DNA of 42,298 nt from an uncultured Erysipelotrichaceae bacterium (lineage in GTDB: Bacteria; Bacillota_I; Bacilli_A; Erysipelotrichales; Erysipelotrichaceae). The DNA is taken from NCBI GenBank assembly GCA_949289855.1, contig CASEPS010000012.1, positions 1 to 42,298 on the forward strand, read 5' to 3'. The notes beneath the pieces are model-generated. The model saw only the letters and a program-made list of their open reading frames with translations, was not told the DNA's origin and ran no database searches. Made by a program: the position numbers and the translations under genes. Shown piece after piece: positions 1 through 8,139 of this stretch (positions are counted from its first letter, which is position 1; the number at the start of each line of letters is the position of its first letter).

Positions 1-1
1 A

Positions 2-94
2 GAAGTTGTGGAATTCGCAAGATTTGAAAAAGGTGAAGGAATCGAGAAAAAAGAAGAAAACTTTGCAGAAGAAGTTATGAGTCAATTAAAATAA
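2..94 (+). CDS. tsf: Elongation factor Ts, C-terminal end (partial)
   Basis: Only the last 30 codons are present; the gene starts before the window. The frame beginning at base 2 reads a short charged tail containing [15 protein letters not shown] and ending in SQLK. This is the characteristic C-terminus of EF-Ts, the nucleotide exchange factor that regenerates EF-Tu-GTP in the cytoplasm. The stop codon is followed directly by a strong hairpin terminator, so tsf is the last gene of its transcript here. In many Bacillota pyrH follows tsf; here it does not. The identification rests on a short tail but the match is distinctive. Confidence 0.85.
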   Translation, partial: EVVEFARFEKGEGIEKKEENFAEEVMSQLK

Positions 95-102
95 ATGTAA
101 AG

Positions 103-141
103 AAAAAGATCACAAAATTTTGAATGGAGTGATCTTTTTTT
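103..141 (+). terminator. Rho-independent terminator after tsf
   Basis: An 11-bp stem (103-113 with 129-139) is followed by a T run. The left arm begins with a run of A, so the same hairpin also has a U tract when read from the minus strand. It probably ends both tsf and the convergent tmcAL transcript. Confidence 0.85.
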
Positions 142-166
142 GTATAGAAAAAGCAGATTGCTCTGC

Positions 167-1279
167 TTATTTCACATATACTGGTCCACCGATTTCTTTT
201 TGGAGTATTTCTTTTCTTGTATGCTCATCCATCACACTTGTGTAAAGCAGGGTCGTCCTATATTCCATGGCACGCCATGGATAAGGAACATCCGCAAAGC
301 GGGAAGCGATGCGCACATCTTTTTTTCGCATAGCGTGGAGCCACTGTCTGCCATTTTCATTGAAGGCAAGAATGCGCAGAGTATCCAGCTTTGGCAGTCT
401 TGACACTTCATACTTTGTGACCTGGTTCAATGCCTGGAGTACACATCTTCTGATCCTGCCTGCTGTATAGCGGTGGGTGACTGCCATATTGAGGAAGGCT
501 GACCAGTTATCACATTCTGCTGCACAGCGCACAAGGTGGTTTTCAATCCCTTCTGAAAACAGGAACAGCTCAGAAAGTCTTTCCTTATTGCTTGTGAGAA
601 GGAAGGTGCGCAGATATGAGTAGTACTTTTCCATCCAGGGGATATCTGTTTCAAGCAGCTGCTTTGCCATGACGGTTGAACCACTGATGTCCTGCTGTTC
701 TTTGACAGCCGTGCGGATGGCAAGGGCACTGGCATTTGTGGATAAAGTTGTATCGAGATAGCCGGAAGTGCGCTGGATGATGATGGGTTTGATGGAAGTG
801 CCCTGCATTGCCTTGAGGTATGAAACCGCAAGGATATCGTTTGGTTCCATGGTGGACGTGAGCAGGGAATAAGCTTTTGGAAAGGACAGACCTTTGGAGA
901 GGTTCATGTGCAGATGGTCAGGGTTGACCGGTGTGTCCGCAATTTCCTGCAGGTTTTCAAGGTTTCCACATTCACTGCCAAAGCTGATGTAATCTGCCCC
1001 GGCAAGTTCCAATAGTCTTACACCGCCTTTGGCAAAATAGGAAGCACTTTCTGTAGCATATATATAAGGCAGTTCAATGACGACATCAATGCCGTTTTCT
1101 ACCGCTGCTTTTGCCCGTGTGAATTTATCAAGTACAGCCGGTTCTCCCCGCTGTACAAAATTACCTGACATGATGGCAATCATAATATCAGCATCACTTT
1201 GTTTTCTTGCTTCGCTGATCTGGTAGAGATGACCATTATGGAGCGGGTTGTATTCCGCAATAATTCCGCATACTTTCAT
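167..1279 (-). CDS. tmcAL: tRNA(Met) cytidine acetate ligase TmcAL (YlbM family)
   Basis: This 370-residue protein is a nucleotidyltransferase-fold enzyme of the TmcAL/YlbM family. The family uses acetate and ATP to make N4-acetylcytidine at the wobble position of elongator tRNA-Met. The N-terminus holds the nucleotide-binding loop GIIAEYNPLHNGH with its HxGH motif at about residues 4-16, followed by IAIMSGNFVQRGEPA, typical of the family. I chose the ATG at 1279 because a GGAGG lies five bases upstream; an in-frame TTG four codons earlier overlaps that ribosome site. The gene is transcribed towards tsf and diverges from the hydrolase gene. The length is slightly below the roughly 400 residues common in the family. 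Confidence 0.93.
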   Translation of the reverse strand: MKVCGIIAEYNPLHNGHLYQISEARKQSDADIMIAIMSGNFVQRGEPAVLDKFTRAKAAVENGIDVVIELPYIYATESASYFAKGGVRLLELAGADYISFGSECGNLENLQEIADTPVNPDHLHMNLSKGLSFPKAYSLLTSTMEPNDILAVSYLKAMQGTSIKPIIIQRTSGYLDTTLSTNASALAIRTAVKEQQDISGSTVMAKQLLETDIPWMEKYYSYLRTFLLTSNKERLSELFLFSEGIENHLVRCAAECDNWSAFLNMAVTHRYTAGRIRRCVLQALNQVTKYEVSRLPKLDTLRILAFNENGRQWLHAMRKKDVRIASRFADVPYPWRAMEYRTTLLYTSVMDEHTRKEILQKEIGGPVYVK

Positions 1280-1334
1280 ACATTCCTCCAATCCGTTAGT
1301 GATACAATGTTAGCAGGTTAAGAGGAAATTGCAT

Positions 1335-2225
1335 ATGAAATTCAATCTCGAAGCAAGGGTATACCGCCCAAAGGGTGAGGTATATGCTGCACTTGTTGTG
1401 GTCCATGGCATGGAGGAGCACAGTCTTCGTTACCATGATTTTGCACAATATCTTGTGGATCATGGCATATTTGTATTCACTTATGATCTGCCAGGACACG
1501 GTGGTGCCGCAAGAAGTGGTGATGAACTTGGCTGGTTTGGAGAAAAAGCCGGATGGGAGCTGTTGTTGGACAGTGTGAAGCAGGCTGTGGAAACGGTTCA
1601 CAATGAAGTGGGCAATATACCGGTATGGCTTTTTGGACATTCGATGGGTTCAATGCTGGCAAGGTGCTATATCCAGGAAAATGATACCCTGATCGATGGA
1701 CTGATTCTTTCTGGTCCACCGTGCTACAATCCCCTTGCCCCGGCTGCGCTTGCTTTGACGGCAGCTCTTGGGAAAGTAAAGGGATCAAAAGGCCATTCCC
1801 ATCTGCTGGATCAGGCGATTACCGGTGCCTTCAACAGTGCAATTGAACATCCCCGCACCCAGTTTGACTGGCTTTCCCATAACGAAGACAATGTGGATGC
1901 CTATATTGCCGATCCACTTTGTGGTAATCCGTTTACCATTTCAGGTTATCAGGCTTTGCTTTCCGGCATGGTCATGATGCAGAGTGTGAAAAGCTACCAG
2001 TGTGCTTCACCTTCTTTGCCCATTTTCGTCTTTGCGGGTGAAGAAGACCCATGTATCGGAGGACCAGAAGGTTTCAATGATTCTGTGCAGGTATTGCAGA
2101 AGGCAGGATATAATAATGTAAAGACGCACCTTTTTGAAGGTATGCGCCATGAAATACTCAATGAAACAGGCCGTCAGGAAGTCTGTGAGATCATCCTGGA
2201 TGCGATTGTCAGGCAGGGGAAATAA
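1335..2225 (+). CDS. Alpha/beta hydrolase, monoacylglycerol lipase / serine aminopeptidase S33 type
   Basis: This 296-residue protein has the alpha/beta-hydrolase fold without signal peptide or membrane segment, so it should act in the cytoplasm. The oxyanion-loop HGMEEHS is near residue 24, the nucleophile elbow is GHSMG near residue 105, the acid is probably the Asp of GEEDPCIGG, and the catalytic His is in GMRHEILNE near the end. This order and the HGMEEHSxRY sequence resemble bacterial monoglyceride lipases and lysophospholipases. The substrate cannot be fixed from sequence. The ATG at 1335 is preferred over an in-frame TTG at 1329 because AGAGG sits nine bases before it. It diverges from tmcAL with a gap of 55 bases. 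Confidence 0.88.
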   Translation: MKFNLEARVYRPKGEVYAALVVVHGMEEHSLRYHDFAQYLVDHGIFVFTYDLPGHGGAARSGDELGWFGEKAGWELLLDSVKQAVETVHNEVGNIPVWLFGHSMGSMLARCYIQENDTLIDGLILSGPPCYNPLAPAALALTAALGKVKGSKGHSHLLDQAITGAFNSAIEHPRTQFDWLSHNEDNVDAYIADPLCGNPFTISGYQALLSGMVMMQSVKSYQCASPSLPIFVFAGEEDPCIGGPEGFNDSVQVLQKAGYNNVKTHLFEGMRHEILNETGRQEVCEIILDAIVRQGK

Positions 2226-2250
2226 TCCCTTATCTACTGCTGTTTTTTGT

Positions 2251-2278
2251 TTGACTTTACATTGCTCTTTGCTATAAT
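2251..2278 (+). promoter_or_regulatory. Sigma-A promoter of yceD-rpmF
   Basis: TTGACT (2251-2256) and TATAAT (2273-2278) are separated by 16 bases, with an extended TGC just before the -10. It lies 32 bases upstream of the GTG start of yceD. This is one of the best consensus promoters in the window. Confidence 0.8.
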
Positions 2279-2309
2279 GTACTAGCGTTAACGAACAAGG
2301 AGAACTGCC

Positions 2310-2813
2310 GTGAAGTGGACGAGAAATGAACTTGAACACAATGACGCCCCAGTGGTGTTCGATGAAGACATTGCAATTGATGATGCTGTGTTTGCATCAA
2401 GTGTTCTGATTCAGGGTGTAACAGATGTCCATGTTGATGGCACTGGCTGTCTGACGGACGATGACAACATTTTCACTTGTGATATGCATATTACCGGTGT
2501 GATGATCTGTCCGGATGCGATTACGGGTGAACCGGTTGAGGTACCGTTTGAAACAGATAGTCAGGAAGTCTATTCATTTGAAGAGACTGATGAAGAGGGA
2601 GTCCGTGTCGTTACGGATGAAGTCATAGATCTTCTTCCTGCAGTGATCGATGCAATCATGCTGGAAGTGCCGATTTCTGTGACAGAAGCGGATGAAAGTG
2701 AATATCCTTCCGGTGATGGATGGAGAGTCATTTCTGAAGCGGAATATCAGGAAAGCCGGCGGGAACAGATTGACCCGCGTCTGGCAAAACTGAAGGAATT
2801 CAAAAACGAATAA
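2310..2813 (+). CDS. YceD/DUF177 family protein upstream of rpmF
   Basis: This is a small acidic soluble protein of 167 residues starting at a GTG with AAGGAG seven bases upstream. It shows the DUF177 pattern: a beta-rich N-terminal half with a GTGCLTDDDNIFTCDM-like segment, where the family has a cysteine-containing strand, and a C-terminal DPRLAKLKEF tail. It lies 16 bases before rpmF. The yceD-rpmF pairing is conserved across bacteria, and the family has been linked to 23S rRNA or large-subunit maturation. No enzyme motif is visible. The strong promoter at 2251-2278 drives both genes. Confidence 0.9.
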   Translation: MKWTRNELEHNDAPVVFDEDIAIDDAVFASSVLIQGVTDVHVDGTGCLTDDDNIFTCDMHITGVMICPDAITGEPVEVPFETDSQEVYSFEETDEEGVRVVTDEVIDLLPAVIDAIMLEVPISVTEADESEYPSGDGWRVISEAEYQESRREQIDPRLAKLKEFKNE

Positions 2814-2829
2814 CAGGAGGTGCTAGACA

Positions 2830-3006
2830 ATGGCTGTACAGCAGAGAAGAAATTCCAAGACAAGAAAGAATAAGAGAAGAACACATTATGTACTCAACAG
2901 ACCGACACTTGTAAAGTGCCCGGTATGTGGTGCTATGAAGCTTCCTCATCACGCTTGTGCAAAGTGTGGCAAGGTCGGCAACGAAGAACAGCCGGCTGCT
3001 GAATAA
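2830..3006 (+). CDS. rpmF: 50S ribosomal protein L32
   Basis: This 58-residue protein begins MAVQQRRNSKTRKNKRR, the basic tail that threads into rRNA, then has a zinc ribbon with CPVC and CAKC cysteine pairs. It is the zinc-binding (C+) form of L32. A perfect AGGAGGTG lies just upstream. It is co-transcribed with yceD and followed by a terminator, so the two form a closed unit before the dcw cluster. Confidence 0.97.
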   Translation: MAVQQRRNSKTRKNKRRTHYVLNRPTLVKCPVCGAMKLPHHACAKCGKVGNEEQPAAE

Positions 3007-3028
3007 TCTTTCGAGAGATTGTTTGAAG

Positions 3029-3054
3029 AACACTCCAATATGGAGTGTTTTTTT
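3029..3054 (+). terminator. Terminator after rpmF
   Basis: A nine-base stem (3029-3037 with 3041-3049) with a three-base loop is followed by a T run. It separates yceD-rpmF from the mraZ promoter about 20 bases further on. Confidence 0.85.
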
Positions 3055-3073
3055 ACGTTTGCCCAATTTTGGG

Positions 3074-3101
3074 TTGCCAGAGGGGGAGAGAATGGTATAA
3101 T
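3074..3101 (+). promoter_or_regulatory. Sigma-A promoter of the mraZ (dcw) operon
   Basis: TTGCCA (3074-3079), a 16-base spacer and TATAAT (3096-3101) with an extended TGG before the -10. Transcription would start near 3108, directly in front of the repeats that look like the MraZ operator. Confidence 0.75.
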
Positions 3102-3109
3102 TGTGGCAG

Positions 3110-3136
3110 AAAGTAGAGCGAAGTGGATGGAAGTAG
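3110..3136 (+). promoter_or_regulatory. MraZ box: three direct repeats with 10-bp period
   Basis: Three 7-base repeats, AAAGTAG (3110-3116), GAAGTGG (3120-3126) and GAAGTAG (3130-3136), are each separated by 3 bases. This is the layout known for MraZ operators: repeated AAAGTG-like units with N3 spacers in Mollicutes and period-10 TGGGN repeats in E. coli. The array sits between the start of transcription and the mraZ start codon, and its last repeat abuts the ribosome-binding site. Autoregulation of the operon by MraZ is therefore likely (inference). Confidence 0.75.
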
Positions 3137-3141
3137 GGAAA

Positions 3142-3585
3142 ATGGCATCGTTTCTAGGTGAATACAGGCACAGTCTCGATGCGAAAAACAGACTGATCAT
3201 CCCTGCTAAGTTCAGAGAGTCCCTTAGCGATACTTTTTATGTAACCCGAGGTCTTGACGGATGTCTTGCCTGCTATACGAATGACAGCTGGGCAGAGCAG
3301 ATCGAGCAGCTTTCCCGGCTTCCTTCAACAAATCGCAAGGCGAGACAATATGTCCGCAGTATTACCTCCAAAGCACAAGAGAGCACCCTGGACAACCAGG
3401 GCAGGCTGCAGCTTCCGCAATATCTCATCGAACTCGCAGGTATCGAGAAGGCCTGTGTGATTGTCGGTGTTTCGGACCATTTCGAGATCTGGTCCGAAGA
3501 GAGATGGAAGAGCATTGAGGATGAAGCAGATGCTTCATTCGAAGATGATGCGGAATTGCTGACAGGTTTCCTGACACCACAATGA
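3142..3585 (+). CDS. mraZ: Transcriptional regulator MraZ
   Basis: MraZ is a ring-forming DNA-binding protein of the AbrB-like double-psi fold that regulates the division and cell wall cluster. The 147-residue protein has the two tandem MraZ motifs: [20 protein letters not shown] at about residues 6-25 and the second DNQGRLQLP copy near residue 85. The ATG at 3142 gives the usual N-terminus, M-x-FLGEY. An upstream in-frame ATG at 3127 would add five residues and cannot be excluded, because the purine-rich ribosome site merges with the operator repeats. The stop overlaps the rsmH start (ATGA). Confidence 0.93.
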   Translation: MASFLGEYRHSLDAKNRLIIPAKFRESLSDTFYVTRGLDGCLACYTNDSWAEQIEQLSRLPSTNRKARQYVRSITSKAQESTLDNQGRLQLPQYLIELAGIEKACVIVGVSDHFEIWSEERWKSIEDEADASFEDDAELLTGFLTPQ

Positions 3586-4511
3586 AGCATGTATCCGTAC
3601 TGCTTCATGAGACCGTAGATCTTCTCAATGTGAAACCGGATGGCATTTATGTCGATGGCACATTGGGAAGAGGCGGTCATGCCGGGCTGTTGATCTCAAA
3701 GCTTGAAAACGGGCATCTGTATGCATTTGACAAGGATGAAACAGCAATTGAGGAATCAAAGATCAATCTCAAAGATCACCTCGATAAAGTGACATTCATC
3801 CACGACGACTTCAGACATATGAAAGAAGCACTGCACGAAAGGGGCATCGAAGCTGTTGATGGCGTGATGATGGACCTTGGTGTGAGTTCTCCACAGTTTG
3901 ATGATCCAACACGCGGATTCAGCTACCGCTATGATGCAAGGCTGGATATGCGCATGGATAAAAGTCAGTCATTAGATGCATGGCAGGTTGTCAATACATA
4001 TGAATATTCCGCTCTTGTCCGTATTTTGCAACAATATGGAGAAGAACGTTATGCAAAACAGATTGCACGTGCCATTGAAAGGAAACGGAAGGAACATTCC
4101 ATTGACACGACATTTGAGCTGGTCGATGTCATCCGTTCTGCACTTCCGGAAAGGGTTCTGCATGGCAAGGGTCATCCTGCAAAGCAGACATTCCAGGCAT
4201 TACGCATCGAAGTCAACGATGAACTCGGTGCTTTACAGCGCGGTCTTGAAGAAGCCTGCAGCTTATTGAAAAGCGGTGGCAGGTGCGCTGTCATCACCTT
4301 CCATTCCCTTGAGGACAGAATGGTGAAAACAGCATTCAGAAACTTATCCTCTGCTCCATTTGTAGAGCCGAAGCTTCCCGTGAAGCAGTCACAGATGGAG
4401 CAGGCCTCCTTCCTCCTTGTCACACGCAAACCGGTTGTGGCAGATGAAGGGGAACTGGAAGAAAATCATCGTGCGCACAGCGCAAAGCTCAGAGTCATTG
4501 AAAAGAAATAA
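3582..4511 (+). CDS. rsmH: 16S rRNA (cytosine1402-N4)-methyltransferase RsmH (MraW)
   Basis: RsmH methylates N4 of C1402 in the 16S rRNA decoding centre using S-adenosylmethionine. The 309-residue length is standard. Visible motifs are [13 protein letters not shown] at the start, the SAM loop [11 protein letters not shown] near residue 25, [21 protein letters not shown] near residue 100, [12 protein letters not shown] near 205 and the [12 protein letters not shown] motif near 245. Its start overlaps the mraZ stop by four bases, so it is translationally coupled in the dcw operon. Confidence 0.97.
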   Translation: MKHVSVLLHETVDLLNVKPDGIYVDGTLGRGGHAGLLISKLENGHLYAFDKDETAIEESKINLKDHLDKVTFIHDDFRHMKEALHERGIEAVDGVMMDLGVSSPQFDDPTRGFSYRYDARLDMRMDKSQSLDAWQVVNTYEYSALVRILQQYGEERYAKQIARAIERKRKEHSIDTTFELVDVIRSALPERVLHGKGHPAKQTFQALRIEVNDELGALQRGLEEACSLLKSGGRCAVITFHSLEDRMVKTAFRNLSSAPFVEPKLPVKQSQMEQASFLLVTRKPVVADEGELEENHRAHSAKLRVIEKK

Positions 4512-4526
4512 CCAGAGGTAGTAAAT

Positions 4527-4868
4527 ATGGCAACGATCAGAAAAAAAGGGAAATCTGCTGCAGCGAGAAGAAATGCAAAAATGTTGAACATCACTTTGAA
4601 AGTGACACTTGTTTCAGGATTGTTATTTCTTGGTTCTTCACTTTTTCTGCGTTCCTATAACAACAGACTGAGTACCGAGGCACAGGATATCAGTTCGAAG
4701 ATTGCTGTTCTTGAAACACAGAATGATGCAGTCCGCATTGATATCCAGACGCTTGGTAATTATAATCGGGTAGAAAGCATTACTTCCGAAGAAGGAATGA
4801 CGATGAACCCGAACAACATCATCACCATTTCTGCCGGAAATTCTGCTGAAGGAGAACAGAATGGCTGA
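4527..4868 (+). CDS. ftsL: Cell division protein FtsL-like
   Basis: This 113-residue bitopic protein has a short basic cytoplasmic tail, one membrane segment at about residues 22-42 and an extracytoplasmic region with heptad-like spacing (the DISSKIAVLETQND stretch). This fits the FtsL/DivIC coiled coil. FtsL links the FtsB/DivIC partner to the septal transpeptidase. The assignment rests mainly on position between rsmH and the class B PBP, and on topology, since FtsL sequences diverge strongly. It overlaps the PBP gene by eight bases. Confidence 0.85.
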   Translation: MATIRKKGKSAAARRNAKMLNITLKVTLVSGLLFLGSSLFLRSYNNRLSTEAQDISSKIAVLETQNDAVRIDIQTLGNYNRVESITSEEGMTMNPNNIITISAGNSAEGEQNG

Positions 4869-7074
4869 TAAAAGAAAGCCTCGCCGCCATCGCACTGGCA
4901 AAAGGCATTTCAATATTCTCGGACAGTTTACTGTCATCGCATCGGTTTGTATCGCTTTGCTGATTGCCGATGTTTTTTTGGTATCTGTGCACAAGCTGCA
5001 TGCCCGTTCCAATACCGATCTTTCCGTCTATGCCGACACCAAAAATGTGGTGACGGAAACTATCCATGCCCAGCGGGGATTCATCTATGATTCACAGGGT
5101 AACATCATCGCTGAAGACAACCATACATACAACATCATCTGCATTCTGGATGAAAATCGTCTGAATGCGGACGATTCACCTGCCTATGTCAAAGACAAAG
5201 AAGGAACAGCTGGTATTCTTTCGGAAATTCTTGGCATTGCCTATGATAAAGTTCTTGGTTACCTTACCCAGGAGGGAAAGTTCCAGACTGAACTTGGTGA
5301 TTCAGGCAGAAACCTTTCCAAGGAAGTAAAAGATGCAATAGAAGCCTATGATCTGCCGGGAATTGAATTTGAAGACAGTGTGCAAAGGGTATATCCGCTT
5401 GGTACATTTGCGTCCAATCTCATCGGCTATGTATCACGTGATGAAGATGGTACATACTCTGGCAAAATGGGCATTGAACAGGTGCTGGAGTCTTATCTTT
5501 CCGGAAAAGATGGCTATACAACATACCAGACAGATGCGGATGGTTTTGTGCTTCCGGGTATGAAGGAAACAACCGTTTCTGCTACAAATGGGGCTAATGT
5601 CACATTGACATTGAACAAAAACATCCAGGAAACACTCGAACAGTCTTTTGCAACGACAAATGAAACATTCCATCCGGACAGAATCTGGGGTGCGGTCGTG
5701 GAAGTGGATACAGGCAAGGTCATTGCCTGGGGACAGTCTCCTTCCTTTGATCCCAATACCCTTGATATAACAGATTACTCCAACTATGGTTCACAGGTTC
5801 CCTATGAACCGGGTTCTACATTGAAAACATTTACCTGGGCGGCCACAATCAATGAAGGAAAATATGATTCCAATGCGACTGCAGAAGGTTACCGCTATTG
5901 CTATGTCTCGGATGAAAACAACAATCCGGTGCGTACGATGGATACTGAAAATGCCTATGGCTGCGTCATGAACTACCATAATGAAAGCTATAGTAATCCA
6001 ACCCTGGATGATGGTCTCAAATATTCGCTGAATACGGTAGCTGCCACTTTGGAAAACGAATATATTACACCGGATATACTTCTCGATTATCTGAATGCAT
6101 TTGGTTTCTTTTCCAATGTGAATACTGATGGCATTCTTGAAGAAGCAGGGCATCTCAACTTCACATGGCCGGCAGATAAGATCAACCTTTCTTTTGGCCA
6201 GGGTTCTACGGTGACGATGTTACAGTTATTACAGGCATATACGGCTATCTTTGGGGATGGAACCGTCAAAAAACCATATTTCATCGATTCCATCCGTGAT
6301 GCTTATGACAATGCCAATGTGCTCTACCAGGGAGAAACAGAAGTTGTCTCTGAACCGATTACGGCAGAGACTGCTGAAAAGGTGCGCAGTGTCATGTATA
6401 AGGTTGCCAATGAGCAGGGTGGTACTGCTTACAATTACCGCATACCGGAATGTTCGATTATTGCCAAGACCGGTACAACCGAAGTGGCGATCAATGGCAC
6501 ATATGAAACTGACTATATCATTTCTTCGATCATGGTTGGGCTGCCTGCAAATCAGCCAAAATATATGGTCTATTATGCATTTGCCATGAACTTCCAGAAT
6601 ATTGGTACGCGCACCGAAGCGGTGACAAATATTCTGCGCAAGGTTGCCCAGGAATATCATCTTTCCGACAATATGGAAGAAAGCGGCACACCTGTAGAAC
6701 AGCCTTCCACAGTCACTAGTGTAACAAGCAGTGAAATGCCTTCTCTTCTCAACCACAGCATTACCTATGCCAATGACAAACTTTCCGCTAGTGGCACACA
6801 GGTGATCGTACTTGGCAGTGGGGATACGGTCATTGACCAGTTTCCAAAGTCTGGTACGACAATTGATACCGGACAAAGGGTATTCCTGCTGACCGATACA
6901 CAGAGTTTTGTGATGCCTGATTTGAGTGGATGGACGCGAAAGGATGTTGCTTCGCTATGGGCGGTAACCGGTTTTGCCTTTGAAATGGAAAATGATGGCG
7001 TGGTCGTTTCACAAAGCATACCACCCGGCACAACGGTAACCCGTGGTACAAATATTCGTGTTGTATTTGGTTAG
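4861..7074 (+). CDS. Class B penicillin-binding protein (PBP2B/FtsI type) with C-terminal PASTA domains
   Basis: This 737-residue septal transpeptidase has an N-terminal membrane anchor at about residues 20-45, then a PBP dimerisation domain starting AQRGFIYDSQGN. The catalytic domain has all three motifs: S319-T-L-K322, S389-L-N391 and K536-T-G-T539. The last 130 residues hold two PASTA-like domains; the second begins MPDLSGWTRKDV and ends at the C-terminus. This is the arrangement of Gram-positive PBP2B/PBP2x. It acts outside the membrane, cross-linking septal peptidoglycan with FtsW and the FtsL/DivIB/DivIC complex. The gene overlaps ftsL and lies just before mraY. Confidence 0.95.
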   Translation: MADKRKPRRHRTGKRHFNILGQFTVIASVCIALLIADVFLVSVHKLHARSNTDLSVYADTKNVVTETIHAQRGFIYDSQGNIIAEDNHTYNIICILDENRLNADDSPAYVKDKEGTAGILSEILGIAYDKVLGYLTQEGKFQTELGDSGRNLSKEVKDAIEAYDLPGIEFEDSVQRVYPLGTFASNLIGYVSRDEDGTYSGKMGIEQVLESYLSGKDGYTTYQTDADGFVLPGMKETTVSATNGANVTLTLNKNIQETLEQSFATTNETFHPDRIWGAVVEVDTGKVIAWGQSPSFDPNTLDITDYSNYGSQVPYEPGSTLKTFTWAATINEGKYDSNATAEGYRYCYVSDENNNPVRTMDTENAYGCVMNYHNESYSNPTLDDGLKYSLNTVAATLENEYITPDILLDYLNAFGFFSNVNTDGILEEAGHLNFTWPADKINLSFGQGSTVTMLQLLQAYTAIFGDGTVKKPYFIDSIRDAYDNANVLYQGETEVVSEPITAETAEKVRSVMYKVANEQGGTAYNYRIPECSIIAKTGTTEVAINGTYETDYIISSIMVGLPANQPKYMVYYAFAMNFQNIGTRTEAVTNILRKVAQEYHLSDNMEESGTPVEQPSTVTSVTSSEMPSLLNHSITYANDKLSASGTQVIVLGSGDTVIDQFPKSGTTIDTGQRVFLLTDTQSFVMPDLSGWTRKDVASLWAVTGFAFEMENDGVVVSQSIPPGTTVTRGTNIRVVFG

Positions 7075-7089
7075 GGCTGTCGTTATAAT
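7061..7089 (+). promoter_or_regulatory. Possible internal promoter for mraY
   Basis: TTGTAT (7061-7066) inside the end of the PBP gene and TATAAT (7084-7089) are 17 bases apart. It could give mraY its own transcription besides read-through from the dcw promoter. The -35 is imperfect. Confidence 0.45.
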
Positions 7090-7117
7090 ATAGCGGACAA
7101 AAAGGAGGGGGTTTGTT

Positions 7118-8077
7118 TTGTTGAAATTCCTGCTTTGTTTTCTGATTTCTCTTTTGGCAGTATTGATACTCATGCCAAAATTTATTGATTATATGAAACG
7201 GATGAGCGTCCGCCAGTCCATTTCAGAATATTCTCTGGAAGAAGATCAGAAGAAGGCCGGCACACCGATTATGGGAGGTATCCTGTTTATCCTTGTTCCG
7301 GTACTAGTAACAATTGTTTCTACACCATCACTTCTCAGGGATATGGAAACGTGGATTGTGATGTTGTCATTTGTCGGCTATGGTCTGATTGGGTTTGTGG
7401 ATGATTATCTCATCACTGTCAAAAAGAACAATGATGGACTCAGCCCGAAGGCAAAACTGCTGATGCAGCTGGTGCTTGCGGTCATCATCTTCCTGATGTA
7501 CAAGAGCCATCTCGAACTGACATTGCATATTCCAATTCTCAATATTTCACTCGATATTGGATGGGGCTACTTCCTGCTGATCATCGTCATGTTTGCGGCC
7601 GGTTCCAATGCGGTCAACCTGATTGATGGTATGGATGGTCTATGTGCGGGATGTTCCACCATTGCCCTGGTGGCATTTGCCATCATAGCCGCAGTGCAGG
7701 GGAAGAGTGGCATTGAATTGCTGATTATTTCCTTGATTGGCGCCTTGCTTGGTTATCTGTATTACAACAAAAAACCGGCAAGGGTGTTCATGGGTGATAC
7801 CGGTTCACTGGCATTGGGTGGATTTATGGCAGCAGCGGCCATGGTCATGAAGTCAGAAATTGCCTTCATTGTCATTGCGGGTGTCTTTGTACTGGATACA
7901 CTTTCTGTCATCATCCAGCTGACATCTGTCAAACTCCGCCATAAGCGTGTGTTTCCATATACACCAATCCATTTCTCTTTCCGCATCATGGGTATGCCAG
8001 AGGTAAAGGTTGTCCACATGTTCTGGCTTGTGGAAGCCATCTTTGCCGCAATCGGATTGTTTATTGCGCTTGTCTGA
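7118..8077 (+). CDS. mraY: Phospho-N-acetylmuramoyl-pentapeptide-transferase MraY
   Basis: MraY transfers phospho-MurNAc-pentapeptide to undecaprenyl phosphate at the inner face of the membrane, forming lipid I. The 319-residue protein has about ten membrane segments and the family motifs KKAGTPIMGG (residues 45-54), the GFVDDYLITVKKNNDGLSPK loop near 90-110, NAVNLIDGMDGLCAG near 160 and FMGDTGSLALGG near 225. Translation starts at a TTG (7118, or the adjacent 7121) seven bases after AAAGGAGGGG; no ATG is suitably placed. It ends the dcw unit, followed by a terminator. murD, ftsW and murG, which often follow, are absent here. Confidence 0.97.
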   Translation: MLKFLLCFLISLLAVLILMPKFIDYMKRMSVRQSISEYSLEEDQKKAGTPIMGGILFILVPVLVTIVSTPSLLRDMETWIVMLSFVGYGLIGFVDDYLITVKKNNDGLSPKAKLLMQLVLAVIIFLMYKSHLELTLHIPILNISLDIGWGYFLLIIVMFAAGSNAVNLIDGMDGLCAGCSTIALVAFAIIAAVQGKSGIELLIISLIGALLGYLYYNKKPARVFMGDTGSLALGGFMAAAAMVMKSEIAFIVIAGVFVLDTLSVIIQLTSVKLRHKRVFPYTPIHFSFRIMGMPEVKVVHMFWLVEAIFAAIGLFIALV

Positions 8078-8101
8078 GCTGTCAATTGACAGCTTTTTTT
8101 C
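8077..8101 (+). terminator. Terminator after mraY
   Basis: An AGCTGTCA/TGACAGCT hairpin (8077-8084 with 8087-8094) is followed by a T run. It closes the dcw transcription unit. Confidence 0.85.
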
Positions 8102-8139
8102 GTTGTAATGAAGTATAATCAAAACAAGTGGAGGAACGT

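Noticed and set aside
4527-4868. FtsL gene being DivIC/FtsB instead
   Set aside because: The topology is similar, but the position between rsmH and the class B PBP is the FtsL position; kept as FtsL-like.
8086-8119. Perfect TTGACA with TATAAT upstream of the alpha-galactosidase
   Set aside because: The spacer would be 22 bases, and the TTGACA is part of the mraY terminator stem; only the -10 remains plausible.
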